The position numbers were made by a program, and so were the translations under genes. 64,000 bases of DNA from Actinomucor elegans (taxonomy: Eukaryota > Mucoromycota > Mucoromycetes > Mucorales > Mucoraceae). The notes beneath the pieces are model-generated. The model searched no databases, was not told the origin of the DNA, and saw only the letters and a list, made by a program, of their open reading frames with translations. Positions 49,343 through 60,880 of this stretch are shown one piece after another. Position 1 is the first letter of the stretch, and each line of letters begins with the position of its first letter. The DNA lies in contig JAMSLZ010000002.1 in the NCBI GenBank assembly GCA_026027325.1, forward strand, positions 558,001-622,000, in the 5' to 3' direction.

Positions 49343-51219
49343 AGAGGGGATATAAAGAATGAAAGAGAGGAACTTCATAATATAGTCTGTTTATATAATA
49401 ATCAGCATATTTCAATTACAGTCTTTTTAATAATTTGTGTCCTATATAACAGCATAACTATCTTCTTCCATGATCACCGAGCAACCTGTGTACACATATA
49501 TAAGTGTGTGTATTGGATATTCCTCAATAGACTATAGTCATTGTGTCACATAGCACCCTGATCCCCCTACTTATTATTTGCAAAAGGGTGCTAAAAGTAG
49601 CAGTGCGTTAATTACTATATCAAACAAGTAGCTTCAAGTACCGTATCTCTACTTAAGGATGCATTCCAATCCCATGCGTTATTAGCTTATCGTAGTACTA
49701 ATCAAACATCGTGATTTGTAGTGTCTTGACATTGTCTCTGATTATGCAAAACGATTGGCTCATGCGTTGATTCGCTTGTCCAACGTAGATTTGCATGTTT
49801 GGGACGTTATTGTTGGCGGTGAAGATGGAATGTTTCCATTGGCTATCAATTTTTAATTCAAGAGCATCTCCCCTAGTATAATACAATGGAAGAAGTAACT
49901 GCTATCTAATTTAAATAATGAGCTGAGAAAGAGGTTGTTTTTGTCTTGTAGGTTCCTTGGAAATTAAAAGATAACCATTTGAATGAAATTTTTCGGCTAC
50001 AAAGCTACACAAAAAAAAGGGGGGCTAGACAGCCCCGATACTCTATAGCGTTTGTTTTACATATTGAGACAATGGTTTGCTTTTTTATGCATCGTAGATT
50101 CCATGCTATTCGTCAGAAAATTATATTTTCTATAACTCGATGCGTTTGGCATCTGCTATTACTATGTATGAATTCTGACCAAAGACTTATAACTAGCTGA
50201 TAGAGGATTTTCATTGGACTAAGACATTCAACACTGTCTTTGATAGTGATGGCGATACTATTATTCCTCCATAAAAACCTCTCTATTGAGTCTAGGTCAG
50301 CAAGGAATTGAGACTATCTTTTGATTCTCAAGCAACACATAAAACTAAACTTGTTCTTTCATATGAATAAGTTTTTACAGGTGTATAACTGCATGAAAAG
50401 TATTATCTAGGCGCACCAGATCGTATAGCGTCTTTTTTTTTTTACGTGATTACATGTCATTCAACAGAGAACCAGGTTTTCTATCACTTCTATTAAGGTA
50501 TTAATGCGCTAATACGGTCCACGATTTGTCCAGCGGGACTCATCTACTTTAAAGCGGCTCAGCGAGGTCTAACTTTTTTTAAACTGCCACTACTAGGCAT
50601 ATTTTTTTATTCCTTATTAGTTAACTTTATTTGCTTTATTGTACTCCCCACAACACACTTGATCCAACCTTTTTTTTCGATAAAATATGGAGTACTGTCT
50701 CAACTTTACACGCCTATAGCACTCCAGTGCGGCTTATCATCTCGTTCCAGCATCGCAAAAGTCCATGTAGCTTTGGACATTTATACTGTAGTTTTTTTTT
50801 GTTAGCTGAAGTAGGTTATTTATTGGCTGTCGGAGACTGCACACAAAAAGTAATTTGATATATCTGAAGAAAACCATTTAGGTGTCCCATATCAATAATG
50901 AATCAAGATATTGCTTTTATTTTCGGCTGAAATGTAGATTAAAACAAATTCTTTTAGGTAAACGCGTTATTATAGTGATTTGGTTCATGCAACGGAAAAA
51001 AAAATATAGAGTTCCAACCATGCGTATCATAATCTTTTTTTTAAATAAAAAACCAATAACCAAATTGGTACTACTCAGAAGGCAATGCCATGATCTACAA
51101 CGTTGATTAAGCTTATAAAGCGCGGATGTCGCATCTTTTATATCGAAATTTTTGAATAATAATGCCTGAGCTTCAAAAATTTTAATTAAAAATAAGCTCC
51201 AAGAAATTGATATGGCGCG
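49343..51219. other. Intergenic stretch with scattered coding relics
   Basis: A minus frame (49698-49870) opens after a tatactag acceptor (GDALELKIDSQWKHSIF) and one at 49925-50000 reads FHSNGYLLISKEPTR, faintly like the start of a phytanoyl-CoA-dioxygenase-type fold. They do not join in phase. A plus frame at about 50210-50275 (HWTKTFNTVFDSDGD) is interrupted by stops. AT-rich elsewhere. Confidence 0.3.
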
Positions 51220-51474
51220 TTAATCAACACGAGAGAGTTCACCCAATCTCGGTCCAATTTTGCATCTGATGTGTAATCCATGGTCAGAATGAGTTGCTAC
51301 GTCGGTTAGAACCTTCATTTTATCTCGAAATAGAAGACTATATAAATTAGAATTGGCATAAACCTGTCGATGGTTTTTTCCTTCAAAAAAATGCGCTGGG
51401 GCATAATCATGTTTTGTGCATAACCCTATTTCGAAAAAGCAGTATCGTTCCTTTATTTGAGTGTTACTCGACAT
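51220..51474 (-). CDS. Hypothetical 84-aa protein
   Basis: A complete ATG-to-stop frame with balanced composition (starts MSSNTQIKERYCFFEIGL, contains KHDYAPAHFFEGKNHRQ, ends RLGELSRVD). No family, signal peptide or membrane segment recognised. It is not spliced and has no clear homology-type motif, so it may be a small lineage-specific gene or a relic of a longer one. Confidence 0.35.
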   Translation of the reverse strand: MSSNTQIKERYCFFEIGLCTKHDYAPAHFFEGKNHRQVYANSNLYSLLFRDKMKVLTDVATHSDHGLHIRCKIGPRLGELSRVD

Positions 51475-51668
51475 TGCTTAATGTGGTTTAGACTCCCCAA
51501 CTCAAAATAATAATCATTTGATATCAATATATATAGTATAGATATACAACGGTGGTGTATTTTTATTAAAAAGAAGAATGTATACAGAGTAATGAAACAA
51601 AAAGAACAAGAAATCAAAAAATTGGGTGGATGCTAATAAGGTATATGTAACAAAAAAAATAGAGAGAA

Positions 51669-52173
51669 TTATTGAACAAGAACATCGTAACTACGATAGC
51701 GCATATTAAGGATAGGAGAATACTGTTGAGGAGGCACAGAGACAGGAGCCATATTGGCAGGATCGATGATGGGAATCGCTCTTCTAGACTTGTGTCGGGG
51801 TGGTGTTGTACTACCCAACGAAGAAGCAGAAGACAAGGAAGGGGACGTGCTAGGCGAAGACTGTGGTGATAATCGCTGTTGAATACGATCACGGTGTTCC
51901 ATCACTTCAAAAGAACACTGAACTGGACAAAACTCGTCATCATCGTAAAAGTTTCTAGCCAGTTCCAGTTGAGCTTGTATTTGACCCATTCTTGCAGCAT
52001 TTGATGAGGGAGGAGGAGAGGCTACTACATGGCCATTTAGTATACCTTATCATTTTCATTATCATAACAAAAAAAAACTCACCAATATGTTGACGGTATT
52101 GAGGCTGATAATGATGCTGCTGATGGTTATAATAGATAGTCATGTTGTTGTGATGATTATTGACAGGACTCAT
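51669..52173 (-). CDS. Unknown 148-aa low-complexity protein, 2 exons
   Basis: Model complement(join(51669..52024, 52083..52173)), phases agree, with a gtgagt donor and atgtag acceptor. The N-terminus is Asn/His/Gln/Tyr-rich (NNHHNN, YNHQQHHYQPQYRQHI). The middle is a helix-like conserved-looking core (AARMGQIQAQLELARNFYDD, FCPVQCSFEVMEHRDRIQQR). The tail has Ser/Pro-rich stretches and ends YSPILNMRYRSYDVLVQ. No domain recognised. The core followed by phospho-site-like Ser-Pro repeats suggests a regulatory or adaptor protein; this is inference only. Pyrimidine-rich leader upstream. Confidence 0.6.
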
Positions 52174-54458
52174 ATATTTTTTTTTAAAGGAAAAGGAAAG
52201 GAAAGAACAGAAAATATACTAGATGTAACCCACTTTTTATATGCTTTTTTTAGAGCAATACAATGCTTCGACTAAAATCTCATTGGACTCGATTCAATAT
52301 GGTTTTTGCTATTTTGACCAATAACACCGGTTTATTACATTACCCACTCATATTGCTTCAACTGCGCCCGGTCGTTTTATAGCCTGTGCTCCAACTTGTG
52401 TGTTACTCATAGAAACAAAATAGGGGCAAAAAACATACACTGCAATCAGGCCATTTCTTGCACTTATACGAACCAAAAAAAAAATAAAAAGGAAAGTCGA
52501 CCTATCGGATCTCCAAACAAAACACTTCGGGAAGGTACATCCTTTTAGCGGGTTCAAACTCGGTTTTGAAACAGGCCATTCCCACAGAAAGAGAAAGTTC
52601 TTTCGGCGGGGGGAAAACCACTCGACAAAGAAGAGGCTATTATTTAAGCTTTCATAAACAAGTTTGGTTGAAAAAAAAATCGTTGTGCTAGTCATTTTTT
52701 TTGTACGCATTCTGTCTAGAAACAATCGAAAGACGATCAAAAAAAAAAGCAAACATACAAAGGTAAACAATGACAAAACGTTATGCAGCATCAGATAATG
52801 AAGAAAAGAGGTTTCATTGATCGTAGTCTTAAATACGGGTTTATCCATATACTTCTTGAATGCCTTGACCTTCTTAAGAGAAGGTGTGATTTTTTTTTAC
52901 CCATGGATCATCATTTGAAAATGGGAATAATGTATATGTGGATCGATAACTGACACTTTGATTCAATGGCACTTTTGTTCCCACCCACAATAGTGATACC
53001 GATTAGAACGTATCACTAAATCAAAAGAAACCTCGAGACTAATAAAAACTATGCATGTATATCCTTAAAAAAAAGCTTCGAACAGTAGTTTGGAAAGGCT
53101 ATGTCAGCTGCAGCAGCTCATTTTGAACATGAACTACTAAACTAATGCGAAATTAGACTGAGATCGGCCGAGAGATCTTGGGTTAATTAAACGCGTCATC
53201 CAATTTTTTCTGAGCTAGTAATTATTGCAAAAATTTCGATCGAATATATCACTCATAAATTGAGATCGCTTTATAAAGGTAGTACATGCTCATTTGCACT
53301 TTACTACCTTCATAAAAGTTGCAGAGAATTAAATCTTCTGTCCAGTAATATAAATGATATCAACCGTTGAATAAAGATCTTTTAAGTCGCAAATATGCTT
53401 ATATGGTCGGAGTTGATTGGCTCTTTCTCTTTAGGGCAGTACACACCTAAGTATTTTTATCTATTTTAGGAAGGCTTCTTGCACTAAAATCATATACTGT
53501 TTATGTATTGGCCAAAAACTAGAGTTGAGAATAAAAGACTATTGCTCTACTTTTTAATTGATGACGTTTTTTCTACTTGGATGATTCTAAAATTCATTCA
53601 CAGAAACCAATAAGGGTTTTGTATATGTTTTTATTTTAATGAATTGGTATATCTATGTAGAAGGAGTTGCGAGGCCAGTGTTGCTCGGTGGAGTAAGTAA
53701 AAGCTGTGCCAAAATTAGAGGATCTACAATCAATAAAATGATTGTTTATTGAACATAGAATTCCAAACATGTTTGTGTTGACGACGTATCTTCTGGTGGC
53801 GCCAACAAAAGCAAGTGTTATGGAGGTATCCATATCCAAAATTTCTACAAGCTTAACGGAGCTGTTTCAATTAACCTCATTGTATTTCCTATCTGGCACA
53901 ATGACTCTGTCGGTTTTGTAATAGAGTACAGAAGAAGATTCATTTTGCAAGTTCGAATTCCTTGGTTGAAATGAGTTTGCTAGTAACTATGCATAGGGTT
54001 TGATCTCTCAATAATTATCAACCTTCACCATGGCGAAAAGGCGCCTACCATCAAGGACCTTAAATAATCCAGAAACATTATCACAAAGAGTATTGGTTTC
54101 GATTTAACTAGAAAGATGATCATCGATATCATGAATACTCAAGAGATATTTCTTGAAATCCATGTTGGCATTCTTGAAGACTATTACCGAATAACCAGTT
54201 CGAGTTCTGTAAGTTCTGTCAACTTGGCCATGCTTCTTATACATACAACAAAAGAACTGCTGTTGAAAATACAATGAATCATGAATTGTTTGCCATATCT
54301 AATAGCAACATTATAAAATATGTTCTGACAATTTGTTTGGAAAGTATACTCATGGATGAACTTGTTGCTCTTTTCGTCAACCTCTGTTTCGAAATGTAAA
54401 GTACAAGGAAAACGGAGTAAATCTTCCTTTATGCATGGCCGGTTGCAAGTAACGAGGA
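52174..54458. other. Intergenic stretch, promoter plus decayed frames
   Basis: The first 700 bases are the T-rich promoter of the 148-aa protein gene. The 166-codon minus frame there (52348-52848) is Phe/Leu-rich over T-runs and its end is not domain-like, so it is probably spurious. Minus frames near 53636-53820 (VGATRRYVVNTNMFGIL) and 54184-54440 (NRPCIKEDLLRFPCTLHFE) look coding but stop abruptly, probably relics linked to the next feature. Confidence 0.3.
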
Positions 54459-55893
54459 TTACCAGCACAAATAAAGAGAATAGGAGCAATGGTCAGAGCA
54501 TATTCCAGAACATATCTCGATACCGTTTACCAGCGAACAAAGATCAGCAGCCAGAGAAAGAATCATATCAATATCAGACAAAGCTTTATTTGAGATGATG
54601 AAGAAATGATTCTTATCAGAGCTTCTTTCTTCAACAAGTAAAGCAGCAGGGGTCATAAGATGGCTGTCGAATAGGTTAAACTTCTTTAACTTCTTCTCAG
54701 ATGTATCATCAGAGAAAACAATTAAAGGGATTTTTATAATCTTCGTTAAAGAATTACAAGTTTTTTTTTTGAGTTTTTCCACAAAGGATTGATTAAACCA
54801 AAAGTCACTCTTAGTACTATCCAACTTGCTTTTTTTTAACAACAAGCTATAAGACACCAATATCGACAAAAGAATATTTATCATATAAACAAGGCGTCTT
54901 TTTATTAACAGAAACTCCTGGGTCTTCCACAGGAATGTCACTCGACGCCTCAAAGGTACCAACATTCGTATCAAGGCTATAAGAAGCAGTACCAACCAGT
55001 CCTCGTTCTGGATAAACGCCACCACAGTAAGCACCAAAGCCTATTGCGCATATGAGATACCCATCTTCTTGTGTCTTCATGAGGAATTGTTTTATCAGTA
55101 AGCGATAAGAGGGTTATGTGGCTACCGGAGCCCATAAATCTTGATTACTGGGAAAGAAGGTCTTTGGATTACGACACCACTAAATCGGCTTATTCCAATA
55201 CTTGCACGTTCCTTTTCCCACCGTTGAACTCCTTTTCTCCAAACTATGAAGCTTCTTAACATCAAGAAAAGTAAGGATAAAAACGCTAAGCCATTGATAT
55301 ATGCAGGATGATCGATCGAATATTTTCATACAGCTCCTACTAAAAATTGGAATGTCACGCATACACTTTGAATATACAAGACGGAATTCGCTCTGCCTCT
55401 CGATGCACTCTATAAAATAATAAAACAAAATCTAAGTGTCTTTCCCTAACTAAAAGAAGCCTTCAACTAGCAATGGAATAACCGATACCCGGCATAGATG
55501 TAAACTGATTAATTAAATTATTGCTGGTAGCTGTTTACTCATTTATTCTCTTTAACTGTTCCTCTTGATAGAAATTTGCGGCAAAGTAGCCAGCAACGAG
55601 CAGCTTCTCATTTGGTAAACTTGCTGATTCTATCAATCAGATCCAGTATGTCACTCAAAACAATTATGCGGCTTCATCGATAAATAATAAAAAATATACT
55701 AGCCATTATGCAAATAGTAATGGTAGGGCCAAATACCTTGAAAGTCTATGCCTATTAACATTAGGTGCCTATCATCGAATTTCGCTAGGTAGGACATCCG
55801 TTTATGAGTCTGAGAGAGTTGATGTGTGAAATAGCAAAGCTCTTCATATTTCCCCTGGGTTGGGAAAGACCAGTAATAATGATAGATACCCAT
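54459..55893 (-). pseudogene. Broken protein gene, possibly HSPA12-like Hsp70 relative
   Basis: Minus-strand coding-like blocks lie in order: 55893-55699 (HLMLIGIDFQG), 55428-55180 (SEFRLVYSKCMRDIP, then KIFDRS), 55080-54847 (IGFGAYCGGVYPERG, SYSLDTNVGTFEA) and 54840-54490 (VFSDDTSEKKLKKFN, LSDIDMILSLAADL). The AYxGxxPERG...YSLDTNV pattern and the IGIDF start recall the large fungal HSPA12-like family, where an ATP-binding start and an A-x-GAYYxGxxPxxxV stretch occur in that order. Stops and frame changes at each junction, one at an A/T run near 54833, show it is dead. The family assignment is tentative. Confidence 0.35.
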
Positions 55894-57529
55894 AAAATGA
55901 AACCAGAGGGAGCTCTTTAATGTACACTCGATGGCGAAGAGATATTTGTTCTCAGGTATTGTGTAGTGGATTTACAGAGTCGACTATCATGCTGTGAAAG
56001 GTTCATGCCTTAAAGGAACTGTTGCGTGCCAACCTTGTCATGTAGTAACCGTCGCTACGGAAGAATTGCTTTAGATGATAAAAAGAGAGAAAGACCAGAA
56101 AGGCATTCAAAACCCAGATAGTATATACAGATATGATAGCTTATGGAAGTGAGGAGAAAGGAGTCGTGTAGGAGCCCTCATTGAGTCACTTTCAGAATGC
56201 CAATATTGCCTGTGTCATGTAAACTATTGATATAGTTGAAATTAAGTGTGAAAAGTCATCGACATCAAAAAAGCAGCTAATTATGCATATATCTGGAAGC
56301 CAACCTAAATTGTTCTATGGTATCGGATTAAATATTGAAGGATAAAGGTGGACAAGTGTTAATCGGATTTTCTAGATAAGTGAAAAAAAAAGTATGCAGA
56401 CAATGTGAAATCTTCGAATCCTAAAATCATATCCATTTATAAAGATATAGACACATACCATACACAAAAAGATTCATTTAAACTATTGGAACGTGCAGTC
56501 AAGTGTTTGCGGTTGGAAATGATGGATTATCGCTTGGTATCGAGATTGAAACCTTTTTTTTTAAAAAAAAAAAGACGAATAACTGGCACATCTTTTGGCC
56601 AGTTGGTAATCACTTAAGCTAAATTTATTGATAATAAGAATAAAATGAAGCGTTAAGTAATGAAAATGCAATAGTGAGGGCAGTAGAATAATAACAGTGT
56701 CATATTTAATATCGTTGTCGGTCTGCAGTTTTAAGTCGATATTCATACTTAGCTTAAAGGTCTTAAAATGCTTTCACTGAAGCAGTATTTAAAGCAATTA
56801 TTGATACTGGGTTATTTGAAGCACTCTATTGTGGTATAGCCACCAGGTTTTCATTAACATGTCTAATATTAAGAAGAATATCATAAGCACGAGAAAAGTT
56901 TTTAGTTATGTATTTTTTTCCCATCAAGAAGCTACAAAACGGATAAGTTTTTTTCAGTTTCATAACTTCATTAACGATAGGAGGTATCAAAGCCAAGTTA
57001 ATGTCCTTAGAAAGCAAGTTGAGGATATTTTAACGCGTTTTATTTAATGCTTTTGATTGTCTTTGGAAAAATTGATTTTTAGACATTAGCATTTATTATT
57101 AAAGTATAATTTATTTTATGAATATCTAGAAAAAAATGGCGTAGGTTTCTACCCTGTTTTCCCCCGAAGGAAGGAAGAATGAGATGATGAAAAACAATCA
57201 CATCCTTTGTCCAGTAGATTCTTAGCTGGCAAAAGGTACAGGGAAAATGTTTTTTGGCTGAAATTATATCACCAAAATTGAAACTGCAGAATAAAAAGAT
57301 GTTTTTATCGCAATATCTTATTAATCCTTGTAGAAAGCTGTACCCTCTATATACCAGTTAAATTGTATATCAAGTTGAAAAGTAAAATCTCGTTTCAAAG
57401 CGTAAAGATGTTATATAATCGGTGTTATTTAGCACTTTTTTACAAAGGTATATGTATTTGAAATAAACAAAGGAGATTCTACATATTGCCCGAAAACCAA
57501 ATGGATATTGTGACTAGATATTGATATAC
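55894..57529. other. AT-rich intergenic stretch
   Basis: No supported gene. The plus frame at 56405-56617 crosses a poly-T/poly-A block and is unlikely to be real. Several A/T homopolymers. Confidence 0.4.
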
Positions 57530-57876
57530 ATGCTGTCTAATAACTTGAACATTTCTGCTGAGCTATGCCATGGTGGCCCTTTATTTCCATTGTCATCACA
57601 GACCAATGAAATAACTCACAGAAGACGATATTTAGACGTCGTAAATTTTTCTTTTAAATGTAAAAAACGGCTTACACTTTCTTTTATTTTAATGAATGTT
57701 GTGGAGAATGCAATGCTCTTTTGGAATAAAGCAACTCATGCTAAACAACAAGCAATAAAAGCTTTCTCCGAAGTGTTAAAATTTCATAGAGTAGGAGTCA
57801 TTTAACACTTTGATGTCTTGCTATATTTGTATATTGATCTATTCCTTAAAAATAAAATATTCAATACCAGGTACTT

Positions 57877-57913
<37 letters not shown>
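57530..57913 (+). other. Possible retrocopy: 91-codon ORF, AATAAA, A33 tail
   Basis: An ATG at 57530 opens 91 codons to 57805 (contains AELCHGGPLFPLSSQTNEI and LMNVVENAMLFWNKATHAKQ). It is followed by AATAAA at 57851-57856 and, 24 bases later, by an uninterrupted A33 (57881-57913). ORF, poly-A signal and genomic poly-A tract at mRNA-like spacing suggest the 3' end of a reverse-transcribed transcript (LINE/SINE or processed copy). No domain recognised and no target-site duplication was found by eye. Confidence 0.4.
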
Positions 57914-57915
<2 letters not shown>

Positions 57916-57954
57916 AGTTCATACGTATCTTTTGTGTTGAGTAATACACAATTG

Positions 57955-58339
57955 CTAAATCTTTGAAGCAATACACTTGGGTTTGCCTTGTACATTCAAT
58001 TCAATTACCACAGGCCAATGAAATCGGTGATCCGAAAACGACCACAAGTAAAGCAAACATGCGTCCACGTTTGATTAATGAAACGGAAAAAAAATTGAGA
58101 AAGTCAGTATAGAGATACTGAAATATGTTGTATAGTAAAAATAATAAAAATATATTCAGGCACATAATATTATGTAATACCTCATACGATATCAATAAAT
58201 CGAGGACCGACGACCTGTTTCTCTTTTTACTATTAAGAGGTAAAGTAAACCAATGATATGATCGGATCTGGCGTACAAGGTCTGTGACAAAGAACGGCTC
58301 ATACCAGTCACAACGGAGTTTTCCTGGTTTTTTTTTCAT
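57955..58339 (-). pseudogene. Short gene or fragment with an endonuclease/exonuclease-like end
   Basis: A minus-strand ATG at 58339 opens MKKKPGKLRCDWYEPFF... with a good donor (gag|gtatta) and a tttcag acceptor about 60 bases on. In the next exon the open frame is joined, only by a shift near 58062, to a stretch reading LWSFSDHRFHWPVVIELNVQ and ending at 57955. SDHxxxxPVVIEL is the C-terminal motif of the endonuclease/exonuclease/phosphatase fold. The start lies just 79 bases from the homoserine kinase ATG, so this is either a divergent small gene with a frameshift or a truncated relic. Confidence 0.35.
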
Positions 58340-58418
58340 TTCATTTCTTTTGACAGTGGATTAGGAGGTATCAGCAAGGTCAAAGGTCTTCTTTTTTTCT
58401 CTTTTAATATTTTATAGA

Positions 58419-59507
58419 ATGAATACACCCAGAAAATTTCGCATCAAATCACCATGTTCAACCGCCAACATTGGCCCTGGTTTTGATGTGTTGGGTATTT
58501 CACTTTCGCTTTATTTGACTATGGATGTAGAAATTTTAGACAAAGGTGTAGACTTTGAAATGACTTATTCGGGAGAAGGCGCCAAGGATGTTCCACTTAC
58601 TCCAGAGCACAACTTGATCACCAAGACCGCTCTCTATGTCCTCTCTGCCAATGGTATTTCTCAGCTTCCTTCACCTCTTCGCATCCATGTCGATAATCCC
58701 ATCCCCTTGGGTCGTGGCCTTGGATCTTCAGGTGCCGCTGTTGTAGGTGGTGTTTTGTTGGGTAATGCCCTTGGTCAGTTGAATCTGTCAAGAGATCGCT
58801 TGTTGGATTACTGTTTAATGATTGAGCGTCATCCCGATAATGTGGCTGCTGCCCTGATGGGTGGTTTTGTCGCTTCTTATTTGCGTGAATTGGATCCTAG
58901 TGCTATGAAGGGTGTGCCTGCATCTGAATCTCTATTGGAGATTGCCTTGTCGCAACAAGTGCCCCAACCTCCTCTCGGTATTGGCCATTATGTCAATTTG
59001 GGATGGGCTAAAGAAATCAAGTGTATTGCTATTGTACCTCAGTTCCAAGTAGCTACTGCCAAGGCGAGAGCTGTGCTCCCTACACAATACGATAGACAGG
59101 ATGTGGTAAGTTAGGTGATATATGGTTACAGGGTTCATACATACTTAATGTTTGAATAGGTCTTTAACTTCCAAAGATTAGCTGTATTGACTACGGCTTT
59201 AAGTCAATCGCCACCTAACCCAGAGTTGATTTACAATGCTATGCAAGACAAGATTCATCAACCTTATCGCAAAACATTGATTCCCGGCCTTCCCGAAGTG
59301 CTATCTACTATTACATATCAAAAGTACGATGGTCTTTTGGGTATTTGTTTGTCAGGAGCAGGACCTACTATCTTGGCTTTAGCTACCAAGAACTTTGATG
59401 AAATTGCTCAAGCAGCTATTAAATTGTTCAAGCAACACGGTGATTTTGAATGTATTTACAAAGTATTGGATGTAGTTACTGATGGTTCCACTTGTACTGA
59501 TTTATAA
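58419..59507 (+). CDS. THR1: Homoserine kinase (GHMP kinase), 2 exons
   Basis: Model join(58419..59105, 59160..59507), 344 aa, phase 0. Phosphorylates L-homoserine with ATP, the first committed step of threonine synthesis after the branch from methionine; cytosolic. The N-terminal STANIGPGFDVLGISLSL is the homoserine-kinase form of GHMP motif 1. Motif 2 is PLGRGLGSSGAAVVGGVLLG (ATP loop), substrate residues lie in ERHPDNVAAALMGGF, and motif 3 is GICLSGAGPTILALA. Full length for the family. A 79-base gap to a divergent ATG upstream makes a shared short promoter. One 54-base intron. Confidence 0.95.
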
Positions 59508-59654
59508 GATAATAAAAAGTGTAACCTACGAAAAAAAAAAAAAACTATAAAAAGTGCTATGTCCGCCCGATCTATTTTCATTGTTTTCATCTTATTTTTA
59601 TCTCTCGCTCTTTTTTTTTTCTTTTACTTTCTTTTTTTTCTTCTTAATCATATA

Positions 59655-60880
59655 ATGCGTAAAGTGAATTTATTATTATCGAGTTTCATCTGCTTCTCGG
59701 CTACTGCAGCCGCACTACAGTTCGGACAAATGTGTGATCCAACTGCATTGTATAGGTAATTGTTATTGCCCAACAAAAACAAAAACAGTCGACTGATAAG
59801 TAAAATAGAGAGAGCTGGCAGTATGATGATTCTTGTTCAGATATTTACTTGTATTGTGATCCTGCATCAAATACCTGCAACTATAAAGGCTGCTCAAACG
59901 CTGATTATATTCAAGGGTAAGCAGGACCTCGTTTTTTGTTTAGATTCCCCTGATCCAACTTTATATAGATGGGATCCTTTGGTGAAACTTTTCCCTGTTC
60001 GATGCAATGGTACAACATTTTGTCCAGATAACGGTTCTAAATGTACTGAGAAACTTCCAGTCGGCTCGAGATGTGAAATTGTAAGTTGAAAAAAAAATTT
60101 CATTATTATTCTAACGTATATATAATAGCAAAGAGATGATGAATGTGCAGGTCAAAACGCAATATGTTTAAATTCTATTTGCCATATTAAAGGTGCACCA
60201 CTTGGTGGTAACTGTGGTTCTGACATGTAATTATTTATAGTGATAATACATTTGATGTTATACTAACTTTTAAAAAAAGAACTACTTATGCTACTTGGGG
60301 TCAGGAAGAAGGCGATATTTTACAGCAAACAATTATTAGAGATAACTGCACTGATGGCACATACTGCGATAATAATATTTGTATCACATCCAAAGTCAAT
60401 GGCATCCAATGTGAACAAGATCGTGAATGTTTATCGGGCACTTGTTCTAACGACGGTGTATGTATTACTGGTCCAGACACATTTCATAAAATTCAACCAT
60501 GGCTTTGGGGTGTATTAGGAGCAGCAGTTGTTCTCTTTGTTCTCTTTGTTCTCGGTCTCTTATGGATCCTTCATCGTTATCAATCCAAGCAGGAGCATGC
60601 CAAGATTGTCAAGTTCTTTGGAGACAATGAGGAGTTTGCAAAATATGCCATGATGAATGATGAGGACAGTATGTCGGATTTCGAGTCGTCTCGCGCCAAT
60701 TTAGCGCTCAACAACAACGAAAGTAACACTAGTCTAGTCTACTTGACTCTGCCAGATTATCAAAAGTCACAAAGTCTTACTTTAAAGAATAGAAATTCGT
60801 CCTATAGTAATGTCAACCAAAGTAGTACTCGTTTCTCGACATCCAACACGACTACGCGTGCACATACCCCCGATCATTAA
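59655..60880 (+). CDS. Cys-rich type I membrane protein, 5 exons
   Basis: Model join(59655..59755, 59815..59916, 59969..60080, 60129..60226, 60280..60880), 337 aa, phases agree. Signal peptide (MRKVNLLLSSFICFSATAAA), then an ectodomain with more than 20 cysteines in regular pairs (CDPASNTCNYKGC, CPDNGSKC, DNCTDGTYCDNNIC, CEQDRECLSGTC, NDGVC), one transmembrane helix (WGVLGAAVVLFVLFVLGLL), and a cytosolic Ser/Asn/Thr-rich tail of about 100 residues. The repeats resemble EGF/Dickkopf-like knots, but no named family was recognised. Likely a wall-facing surface sensor or anchor, by layout only. Exon 2 needs the second of two nearby AG acceptors to keep phase. Confidence 0.8.

Noticed and set aside
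50631..51106. Two plus-strand frames of 75 and 74 codons
   Set aside because: T/A-run-rich composition with no domain; likely chance ORFs.
52348..52848. 166-codon minus-strand ORF
   Set aside because: It is dominated by Phe/Leu coded by T-runs in the promoter of the 148-aa protein gene, shows no domain, and is likely a by-product of pyrimidine-rich leader sequence.
53945..53980. gcaagttcgaattcc, looked at as a tRNA B-box
   Set aside because: No A-box or cloverleaf at the required distance on either strand.
58001..58140. Hydrophobic continuation of the minus frame after the 58.3 kb exon
   Set aside because: The Phe/Leu-rich part (LHNIMCLNIFLLFLL) lies within a likely intron; the donor and acceptor remove it.
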